A DNA stretch of 6,415 bases from Calditrichota bacterium (lineage in GTDB: Bacteria > Calditrichota > Calditrichia > RBG-13-44-9). The notes under the pieces are model-generated. The model saw only the letters and a program-made list of their open reading frames with translations. It searched no databases and had not been told where the DNA came from. The stretch spans positions 1 to 6,415 of the forward strand of contig JAFGSO010000473.1 in the NCBI GenBank assembly GCA_016934605.1, in the 5' to 3' direction. Below are positions 1-5,415 of the stretch, piece after piece (the first letter of the stretch is position 1; every line of letters starts with the position of its first letter). The position numbers and the translations under genes were made by a program.

Positions 1-236
1 GGAACCTGTTTATAAACCTCCTGAAGACGCGGTTTGATATGATAGGTAACAGGACCACTCACCAGCAGAACATCGGCATGTCGCGGACTGACAACCAGTT
101 TTATGCCGAACCGCTCTACATCGAACCGGGGTGTCAAACAGTCCAGTATTTCAATATCACAATTATTACAACCTCCGGTGCCTACATGATAAACCCAGGG
201 GGATTTTTTCAGCCACTTTGTTGAAAGATTCGGCAT
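1..236 (-). CDS. NuoB/HycG/EchC-like [4Fe-4S] small subunit (partial, C-terminus beyond window)
   Basis: This is the N-terminal part of a small subunit of the complex I/group 4 [NiFe]-hydrogenase superfamily, which carries the [4Fe-4S] cluster passing electrons to the large subunit next to the membrane arm. The translation contains SPWVYHVGTGGCNNCDIEIL, the family's CxxCDIE motif, followed by a Rossmann-like strand and VSGPVT. The CxxC-DIE form resembles HycG/HyfI/EchC/Ehr proteins more than NuoB of respiratory complex I, which has adjacent cysteines. Two starts are possible: ATG at 260 (MKKSELLQ...) with only a weak upstream purine run, or ATG at 236 (MPNLSTKW...) with GGAG nine bases upstream. 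I prefer 236. About 78 residues are visible; families usually have about 140-260, so the remaining cluster cysteines are off the left edge. It follows the NuoH-like gene by about 60 bases, the pairing expected for a membrane-attached module. Whether the complex is a true hydrogenase depends on the missing large subunit. Confidence 0.85.
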   Translation of the reverse strand, partial: MPNLSTKWLKKSPWVYHVGTGGCNNCDIEILDCLTPRFDVERFGIKLVVSPRHADVLLVSGPVTYHIKPRLQEVYKQV

Positions 237-245
237 TTGTAATAA

Positions 246-249
246 CTCC
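246..249 (-). promoter_or_regulatory. Ribosome binding site deciding the small-subunit start
   Basis: On the minus strand GGAG stands nine bases before the ATG at 236. The alternative ATG at 260 has only an AAGAGAAAA run some 14-20 bases upstream. This favours the shorter start, which also places SPWVYHV about a dozen residues from the N-terminus, as is usual for this family. Confidence 0.5.
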
Positions 250-293
250 GACTTTTTCATAATAAAAATATTTTCTCTTTATTGATTAAATTA

Positions 294-1229
294 TCAGTAA
301 CCCAGAAACATCACTATCATGGCCACAACTGCCAGTATGGTTACCCATCCCCAGAAAAATTTAACAGCCTGATCAATTCTGAGCCTGGGATTGGTATTTT
401 TGATGAGAATGACAATGGTGATTATCGCCAGATATTTCAGCAGGGACCATAATATCCCCCATCCCTGGAACATTGTTCCGCCCCAGAAAAGACTAATCAG
501 GAACCATGGCACAACCACGTGCAGCATCGCTTGAGTTACCTTATATATTCCCAGAAGCGGCCCTGAATATTCAATAAAAGGACCTTCCATGATTTCGCAT
601 TCGGCTTCGCTGATATCAAAAGGGATTTCAGCAAGTTTTGCCTGAAGACAAAGCAAAGATGCAATGAAAGCGATGATCATGGAGGGATGATTTAACATAA
701 CACCGTGAGTCTGCTGATACTGGATAATTTCTCCCAATGAAATGGTGCCGACTTTAAAAAATACAGTAGCCACTGCAATTATGAACGGCAGTTCATAACC
801 CATTATCATTTTTATCTCCCTATTGGCTCCCAGGGATCCGATGGGGTTGCCTGAAGCAAAGCCTCCCCAGATAATGGCCAGCGGAGGAATAATAAGCAAG
901 TACAGGATCACAATGGCATCACCTACAAAGCGAATTTCCGGATTTAAATTGATGACTCCGAGCATAGTAGCCAACAGAGAGGCTGCCGTGATACCAACAA
1001 AAGGTGCAATAATAAAACCTGTTGTTTTTGCACTCGAGGGAATTACCAGTTCTTTATTCCACAATTTCAGAAGATCATAAAATGGCTGGAAAAAGGGAGG
1101 CCCCACACGCCATTGTAATAGGGCAGATACCTTACGGTCTATCCAACTGACTATCAGACCGAAAGAGCTGGTAAAAAGAAATCCCGGGAAAATTAAAAAA
1201 GCAATCAGGTATAGTAAAAAATTGTCCAT
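294..1229 (-). CDS. NuoH/HyfC/EchB-like membrane subunit of an energy-converting complex
   Basis: Integral membrane protein of the complex I subunit 1 family, 311 residues, close to the usual 280-325. It anchors the soluble hydrogenase-like module and forms the ion-translocation interface. About eight hydrophobic segments are visible, near residues 4-26, 71-92, 104-123, 145-160, 183-200, 225-247, 255-277 and 290-310. Hallmarks are the cytoplasmic loop DRKVSALLQWRVGPP (31-45) followed by QPFYDLLKLWNKE, the REIKMIMGYELPF segment (137-149), and the acidic loop EIPFDISEAECEIMEGP leading into IEYSGP (201-224). The QPFYDLLKL..KE and EGP.IEYSGP wording fits Ech/Mbh/Hyf-type subunits better than respiratory NuoH; this is a judgement from family memory. 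The ATG at 1229 is preceded in frame by TAA, so no longer start is possible; GGGGATAAGGA lies directly upstream. It sits between the TPR gene and the small-subunit gene. The immediate coupling ion cannot be read from the sequence. Confidence 0.93.
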   Translation of the reverse strand: MDNFLLYLIAFLIFPGFLFTSSFGLIVSWIDRKVSALLQWRVGPPFFQPFYDLLKLWNKELVIPSSAKTTGFIIAPFVGITAASLLATMLGVINLNPEIRFVGDAIVILYLLIIPPLAIIWGGFASGNPIGSLGANREIKMIMGYELPFIIAVATVFFKVGTISLGEIIQYQQTHGVMLNHPSMIIAFIASLLCLQAKLAEIPFDISEAECEIMEGPFIEYSGPLLGIYKVTQAMLHVVVPWFLISLFWGGTMFQGWGILWSLLKYLAIITIVILIKNTNPRLRIDQAVKFFWGWVTILAVVAMIVMFLGY

Positions 1230-1258
1230 TCCTTATCCCCATTCTCACATCATTTCAG

Positions 1259-1295
1259 AAAAAATATCATTCTGCCGGCAGATCGGCGGTTTTTT
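1259..1295. terminator. T-flanked hairpin between the TPR and NuoH-like genes (terminator-like)
   Basis: Bases 1272-1277 (CTGCCG) can pair with 1284-1289 (CGGCGG) around a six-base loop, five Watson-Crick pairs plus one G-T wobble. On the plus strand six T follow directly (1290-1295), the form of an intrinsic terminator for antisense transcription. On the minus strand the same stem is followed, after seven bases, by six T (complement of 1259-1264), and the flanking A6/T6 could extend the structure. A perfect 12-base palindrome, TCTGCCGGCAGA (1271-1282), overlaps it. In the operon direction it could attenuate, stabilise or be a cleavage site between genes. No experiment is implied, and the stem is short. 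Confidence 0.35.
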
Positions 1296-2052
1296 ATTGA
1301 AAAAAATGAACTCTGACATCTTCCAGAGCTTTCAGATTATGTTTTGCTCGATCGTGTTCAGGATCCAGCTCCAGTACTTTCTGAAAACTCTTAATGGCTT
1401 TGTCGAGTTCACCCTTTTTGTAATAGGCCACGCCCAGCTGAAAAAAGGCCGGAGCATCCTGTTGATTGTGCTCTACTACCTTTTCAAAATTTTTCACAGT
1501 TTCTTCAATATTTCCCAGCTGAGCACATGCTTCTCCCAGATGATAGTAGGCAATTGTGAATTCGGGATTCTTTCCCAGAAGCTGACGCAGTGTTGTGCAG
1601 GCCTCCGCTAATTCGCCATGATGATAATAGGAAATTCCAAGCCAGTAATAACCGAGCAGAAAATCTTCATCGATGCGAATGGTTTTTTTGAATTGCTGGA
1701 TAGCTTCGGTAATCCGTGCCTTTCTGTAAAGCGCCAGCCCGAGTCCGTAATGAGCACCTGCCTGGTTGGGTTTAAGCTCGAGGCACAGTTTGAATCGCTC
1801 GATGGATTCATCTAATTTGCCGAGTCGGTACAGTAGGTTACCAATATGCAGAGAAATGTCGGGCGTTCTTTTCAGTTTGTCCGCTTTCAGAAATTCTGCA
1901 ACTGCTTCGTTCAGCTGGCCTTCATTTTCGAACAGTGTGGCATTTTGAACCAGTTTTTGAAAGTCTTCAATTTCTTTATTCAATGCAGCTCCGCATGACA
2001 GGCAGAAATTTGCATTGTCGGGATTCTTGGTTTTGCAAACAGGACAGATCAT
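1294..2052 (-). CDS. Zinc-ribbon and tetratricopeptide-repeat (TPR) protein
   Basis: A 252-residue soluble protein. Residues 3-20 form a short zinc ribbon, CxxC-x10-CxxC (Cys 3, 6, 17, 20), followed by a linker and about six TPR units of 34 residues spanning roughly 31-234. Examples of the TPR signature are AGAHYGLGLALYRKARITEA (98-117), the unit at 167-200, and PAFFQLGVAYYKKGELDKAI (201-220). TPR arrays bind other proteins; no enzymatic residues, signal peptide or membrane segment are seen. The ATG at 2052 has the strongest ribosome binding site of the operon. The gene lies 42 bases after the ferredoxin gene and 64 bases before the NuoH-like gene, so it is very probably co-transcribed with them. 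A role in assembling or tethering the complex is inferred from position only. It could instead be an unrelated scaffold protein that entered the operon. Confidence 0.85.
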   Translation of the reverse strand: MICPVCKTKNPDNANFCLSCGAALNKEIEDFQKLVQNATLFENEGQLNEAVAEFLKADKLKRTPDISLHIGNLLYRLGKLDESIERFKLCLELKPNQAGAHYGLGLALYRKARITEAIQQFKKTIRIDEDFLLGYYWLGISYYHHGELAEACTTLRQLLGKNPEFTIAYYHLGEACAQLGNIEETVKNFEKVVEHNQQDAPAFFQLGVAYYKKGELDKAIKSFQKVLELDPEHDRAKHNLKALEDVRVHFFQ

Positions 2053-2058
2053 AGGTCT

Positions 2059-2064
2059 CTCCTC
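2059..2064 (-). promoter_or_regulatory. Strong ribosome binding site of the TPR gene
   Basis: GAGGAG on the minus strand lies six bases before the ATG at 2052, nearly the full Shine-Dalgarno consensus. The molybdopterin-fold and FAD genes in the same operon have only weak purine runs, so the TPR protein may be made in relatively high amounts. The expression level is inference. Confidence 0.6.
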
Positions 2065-2094
2065 ATAAAAAAGTTAACGTATCTTTATATTTAT

Positions 2095-2580
2095 CTATGC
2101 TCTTCTTATTTTTGAATGTGCGACAAAACGGCCACCCACCAGAGTTTCCGGAATGGTTTCCGGTGTCAGCTCGACGAATTGAAGGGCGCCGCTTGCGCAG
2201 GCAGAGACGCACCGGGGTATTTTTCCATCTTCAACTCGATCTATACATAAATCACATTTTGGTGAGACGTGACGGGTAAATTCATAACCGATTACACCAA
2301 ACGGGCAGGCAAGTGAGCAGGACCGGCATCCGATGCAGAGTAAATTTGCTCTCCGAACGAAATTATTTTCGTCCTTAAACAATGCTCCGGTTGGACAACT
2401 GGCCATACAGGCCGGGTTGAGACAATGCCGGCAATTGGCAGGAACTTCTGCAATTTCCTCAACATTCCCCGCTACCAGGTTGGTCTGATTTAAATGTCCA
2501 TAGTGACATGCCGCTGAACAGCTATGGCATCCGATACATAAATCAAGATCAACCACGATCCTTTTATTGCTTAACTCCAT
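2095..2580 (-). CDS. Four-cluster [4Fe-4S] ferredoxin subunit, HycB/HydN/DmsB type
   Basis: A 161-residue cytoplasmic electron-transfer subunit with 16 cysteines in four quartets: 15/18/21/25, 50/53/58/62, 82/85/88/92 and 109/112/124/128. This is the standard layout of HycB, HydN, HyfA and DmsB/FdhB-like proteins, where motifs interleave to hold four [4Fe-4S] clusters in a wire. Typical stretches are CIGCHSCSAAC, CMASCPTGAL, CIGCRSCSLACPFGV and CDLCIDR. No Tat signal or C-terminal membrane anchor is present, so it should act in the cytoplasm, unlike periplasmic FdnH. Family members usually partner a molybdopterin subunit, and the molybdopterin-fold gene lies directly upstream (48-base gap), so these two very likely form a pair. 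The start ATG at 2580 has GGAG seven bases upstream. It ends with TAG 42 bases before the TPR gene. It would link the soluble redox arm to the membrane module. Confidence 0.93.
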   Translation of the reverse strand: MELSNKRIVVDLDLCIGCHSCSAACHYGHLNQTNLVAGNVEEIAEVPANCRHCLNPACMASCPTGALFKDENNFVRRANLLCIGCRSCSLACPFGVIGYEFTRHVSPKCDLCIDRVEDGKIPRCVSACASGALQFVELTPETIPETLVGGRFVAHSKIRRA

Positions 2581-2587
2581 GTGGGGT

Positions 2588-2591
2588 CTCC
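2588..2591 (-). promoter_or_regulatory. Ribosome binding site of the ferredoxin gene
   Basis: GGAG on the minus strand, seven bases before the ATG at 2580. It supports this start, which also leaves the normal short lead before the first cysteine motif. Confidence 0.55.
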
Positions 2592-2628
2592 GTTTTAATA
2601 CAGAATCTGATCTTTTTGAACTTGATTA

Positions 2629-4461
2629 TTACTTGATATTAATTTTAGGGCACCAGAAATAATATTCTCTGTTATGATCGGCAAATTCAGAGGGAATGAT
2701 TTTCCGGATATTAGGAGAGTGTCCGTAACCGATCAGGCGATCTCCAGGCAAGAGATTGTTTATTTTTGTCTTAAATGGTATGCTTGTAAGGTTGTAATCG
2801 GCATGATAATACTGACCATTTTTCAGCCTTGCCCGTGCTGCTAAGGAAGATGGCAATGCAATTTCCTCATCGACACATTCTTTGGCGGCCCAGGAGGAAT
2901 GCCGGGTGAGTTGAGCATCTTTGTAATGAACGATGTGGTCGGTAGGTATCAGCCAGATACCTTCTTCCCGGGTAATTTCCTCTAGCTTGCTGGTGTAATA
3001 ATTTATTTCCTCGTCCAGATTCTCTTCCCAATCCGAAGTATATCGGGGCAAACCGGATATTTCCAGATTTATTTTTTCTTCGACTAGCTGTTGATGTAGA
3101 AGATAAATATAGTGTGCAATGGACTGTGCTGATCCAATAGGGGAGATTACCGGTTCCGATCCGATTGATTGCCAGCTGATAAAATTTGTCCTCAGATCCA
3201 TCTTTTCATAGAAATGAGATTCAGACAATAGTGCTGCTGTATTAGGCGGATATTCATCCTTCACCATACTGCTGATTATCCAGCGGCTTTCCTCGGGAAA
3301 TTTGATATCTCCGGGAATATATGTAATCGGATTCCATCCAATGGCCATCAGGTACTGATAAACATTTGTACTTGCCAGATGGAGCATCGGTTTGCGCCCG
3401 ATATTCAGTGAAGAATAGATATTACTCGATAAGTCTTCAATGGCATTGAAATTCCCGTCGGAGTAGAGCGGAATAAAATAGCCGCCGGTTATTGCACTGA
3501 TGGCAGAACAAAACAGTCCGCTAATGTAACTCCCCAGCACGTTATAATGATGGGTGGAATAAAATACTGCCAATTTTGAAGTTGAGCCCAGCATTCGTGC
3601 AATTTCATCCAGCGAACCGGTCGCTTCCGGATTCAGATGAGCACTGATAAGCGGTTCAATCTTGGCAATGTACATTTTCTGAAGCATTTTCAGATTATTA
3701 TCGGAAATTCCATCTTGTTTTTGCTTTGCCTGGTAGAGTTTACTGAAAAGATAGCCCAGATAAAGAGGTTCAGTATGAGGATTATTTTCCAGATTGATGT
3801 TGGCGAACCAGCTGGTTCGGGACGGAATTGGATTGAGGCAGAAAAGAGCATTTTTACGAAAAGCGTATTTGGCTTTCAGGAGATGCCTGCTCAGAATTGG
3901 CTGTTTGGTGAATATGTCACCAATGGAAAACGTATATGTCAGATCCTTCAGCATTCGACTGTCATCACAGCGGTGATGTGAAAAAGGCGAATCGATCTGA
4001 GCCCGGAACAGATGCCTGTCCAGAGGTGCCACGAAGTCGACTGCTTCAATTTTATTATTCTGAGCAAAATCCAGCAATGCCCGGATATCGTGCAATGATG
4101 CCATGGGATTGATCAGGATAGCCATGGGTGATTTCGATTTCGTCTTTTTCAGATCATCTGCAATATTCTGGAAGATTAATTCAGGTACTTCCGGTTTTAA
4201 CTGTCCGTTGCTTCTATAATAAGACCTTCCGATACGCATCGGATGAGAAAGCAGCTCGTAAGCAAAATGTCCCCGGGGACAGAGTGCACCCCCATTGATG
4301 GGACTATCATAATCGAAATCGAGTTCATCCTGGGTTCTCTCAGAGAAGATGACATCATCGAAACCTTTAAGGATTTTAAAACGGCATCCCACTGTACAGA
4401 ATGGACAGGTAACCTGATATTCTTTTTTCACAGGAGAATCAAATATTTGTGGAGTATTCAT
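2629..4461 (-). CDS. Short divergent molybdopterin-oxidoreductase-fold (MopB) subunit with N-terminal [4Fe-4S] motif
   Basis: A 610-residue protein of the molybdopterin oxidoreductase superfamily (FdhF, NuoG and FwdB relatives). The N-terminus carries CPFCTVGC and CPRG, giving Cys 19, 22, 26 and 61 for one [4Fe-4S] cluster. A Rossmann-like region follows, with YTFSIGDIFTKQPILSRHLL (176-195) matching the superfamily's 'vlviG.N....pvl.rri' segment. The C-terminal part (about 503-595: WLIPTDHIVHY, TRHSSWA, LPGDRLIGYG) looks like the dinucleotide-binding barrel domain. It is shorter than formate dehydrogenases (about 700 or more). The R-x-C/U-H segment that carries the active-site Cys or Sec appears to be missing: only HHRCDDSRM stands there, and no in-frame TGA occurs. 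It may therefore be a structural or electron-relay subunit, as NuoG is in complex I, or may act on an unknown substrate. ATG at 4461 has only a weak AGG nearby. Tandem TAA codons end the gene. Its closest functional partners are probably the FAD subunit upstream and the ferredoxin downstream. Confidence 0.8.
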   Translation of the reverse strand: MNTPQIFDSPVKKEYQVTCPFCTVGCRFKILKGFDDVIFSERTQDELDFDYDSPINGGALCPRGHFAYELLSHPMRIGRSYYRSNGQLKPEVPELIFQNIADDLKKTKSKSPMAILINPMASLHDIRALLDFAQNNKIEAVDFVAPLDRHLFRAQIDSPFSHHRCDDSRMLKDLTYTFSIGDIFTKQPILSRHLLKAKYAFRKNALFCLNPIPSRTSWFANINLENNPHTEPLYLGYLFSKLYQAKQKQDGISDNNLKMLQKMYIAKIEPLISAHLNPEATGSLDEIARMLGSTSKLAVFYSTHHYNVLGSYISGLFCSAISAITGGYFIPLYSDGNFNAIEDLSSNIYSSLNIGRKPMLHLASTNVYQYLMAIGWNPITYIPGDIKFPEESRWIISSMVKDEYPPNTAALLSESHFYEKMDLRTNFISWQSIGSEPVISPIGSAQSIAHYIYLLHQQLVEEKINLEISGLPRYTSDWEENLDEEINYYTSKLEEITREEGIWLIPTDHIVHYKDAQLTRHSSWAAKECVDEEIALPSSLAARARLKNGQYYHADYNLTSIPFKTKINNLLPGDRLIGYGHSPNIRKIIPSEFADHNREYYFWCPKINIK

Positions 4462-4534
4462 AAGCCTGTATTCTTGATTTTATGTGAGTTAAGAAGATAA
4501 TGTTTGGGATAAAATTCTGAATTTTTGCGAATTA

Positions 4535-5350
4535 TTAACCGAAAACATCGGGATACTGCTGAATCTTGGCATAATTCATATCGGGACCATCTTTGCAGAG
4601 ATAATAAGGACCGATATTGCACCTCCCGCAAATTCCCATACCGCAACTCATTTTCCGGTTCATGGAAAGGTATATCTGCCCCGGCTGGAAACCGACATTA
4701 AGTAATTTCAGAGTTACAAACTTGAGCATGATTTCCGGTCCACATGATACGGCAAATGAATTAGTTAAATCTATTCCGGTATTTTCCAGAAGTTCGGTTA
4801 CCAGACCAACTTTTCCGTCCCAGTTCCCATTTGCCCGGTCTACTGTGCATTCAAAATCGACATTTGGCAGTTTTGCCCACTTGTGGTACTGATTCCGGAA
4901 GCTGAGCTCGGAGGGATTACGGGCGCCATATTTAATGGAAATCCTCTTGTATTTTTCAATGTTATGGAAAAGAGCATACAACAGTGCCCTGAGTGGTGCC
5001 AGTCCCACTCCACCGCCAACTACCAGGATTTCTTTCCCTTCAAATTTTTCCATAGGATAACCTTTCCCGAATGGTCCCCGCAAACCCACCCAGTCACCAG
5101 GCTTCAGTTCATGAACTGCTTCGGTAAGATGACCTGCTTTCAGAATGGTAATTTCCATGGTGTTCAGATCATACTGGGACGACGATGGTGTAAAAGGTGC
5201 TTCGCCAATCCCGGCAATCGTCAATTGCATAAATTGACCGGCTTTGAAGGGAATTTCCTGCGGTGGTTTAAGCACCAGGGTTTTGATGGTTGGTGTTTCC
5301 GTAATAACATCCAGAACTTTCGATTGCAGAGGTTGATACAGATTTTCCAT
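4535..5350 (-). CDS. FAD/NAD(P)-binding oxidoreductase subunit with [2Fe-2S] motif, sulfhydrogenase gamma (HydG)/AsrB-like
   Basis: A 271-residue flavoprotein of the ferredoxin-NADP reductase superfamily, branch of sulfhydrogenase gamma, anaerobic sulfite reductase B and PyrK. It should exchange electrons between NAD(P)H and iron-sulfur partners in the cytoplasm. Order of domains: a FAD-binding barrel (about 7-100) with FKAGQFMQLTI, GEAPFTPSS (49-57) and RGPFGKGYP (91-99); a nucleotide-binding domain with VVGGGVGLAPLRALL (110-124), YGARNPSEL (141-149) and CGPEIML (203-209); and a C-terminal [2Fe-2S] motif with Cys 236, 241, 244 and 252 (SCGMGICGRC). GEAPFT..S in place of RxYS is normal for this branch. 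The name HydG here refers to the sulfhydrogenase subunit, not to the [FeFe]-hydrogenase maturase. The ATG at 5350 has a weak AGAAGAG upstream. It follows the HydB-like gene by 65 bases, the usual pairing of this family. NADH versus NADPH preference cannot be told. Confidence 0.93.
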   Translation of the reverse strand: MENLYQPLQSKVLDVITETPTIKTLVLKPPQEIPFKAGQFMQLTIAGIGEAPFTPSSSQYDLNTMEITILKAGHLTEAVHELKPGDWVGLRGPFGKGYPMEKFEGKEILVVGGGVGLAPLRALLYALFHNIEKYKRISIKYGARNPSELSFRNQYHKWAKLPNVDFECTVDRANGNWDGKVGLVTELLENTGIDLTNSFAVSCGPEIMLKFVTLKLLNVGFQPGQIYLSMNRKMSCGMGICGRCNIGPYYLCKDGPDMNYAKIQQYPDVFG

Positions 5351-5415
5351 ATTTAAGTCTCTTCTATTAATTCCCTATTAATACCTTGTAATGAATATTT
5401 CCTCAATATCAGAAC

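Noticed and set aside
294..1229. Reading the NuoH/NuoB-like pair as part of respiratory complex I
   Set aside because: The order NuoH then NuoB, the CxxCDIE form of the small subunit, the missing NuoC/D/E/F/G/I genes and the HycB-type ferredoxin do not match a nuo operon.
2629..4461. Calling the molybdopterin-fold gene a formate dehydrogenase alpha subunit
   Set aside because: The N-terminal cluster motif is compatible, but the Sec/Cys-His segment is not found, there is no in-frame TGA, and the length is about 100 residues too short. A specific substrate is not supported.
4462..4534. Possible internal promoter in the 73-base gap before the molybdopterin-fold gene
   Set aside because: A CATAAAAT-like -10 can be found, but no convincing -35 stands at the right distance, and AT-rich gaps yield such matches by chance.
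4883..5356. 157-codon open frame on the plus strand (and similar ones at 5569-5949 and 1222-1611)
   Set aside because: They lie antisense to well-recognised genes, have no recognisable domains, and have the composition expected of shadow frames.
5364..5382. Two copies of CTATTAAT spaced 11 bases apart upstream of the FAD gene
   Set aside because: Too short and AT-rich in an AT-rich gap to claim an operator; no matching promoter hexamers could be assigned.
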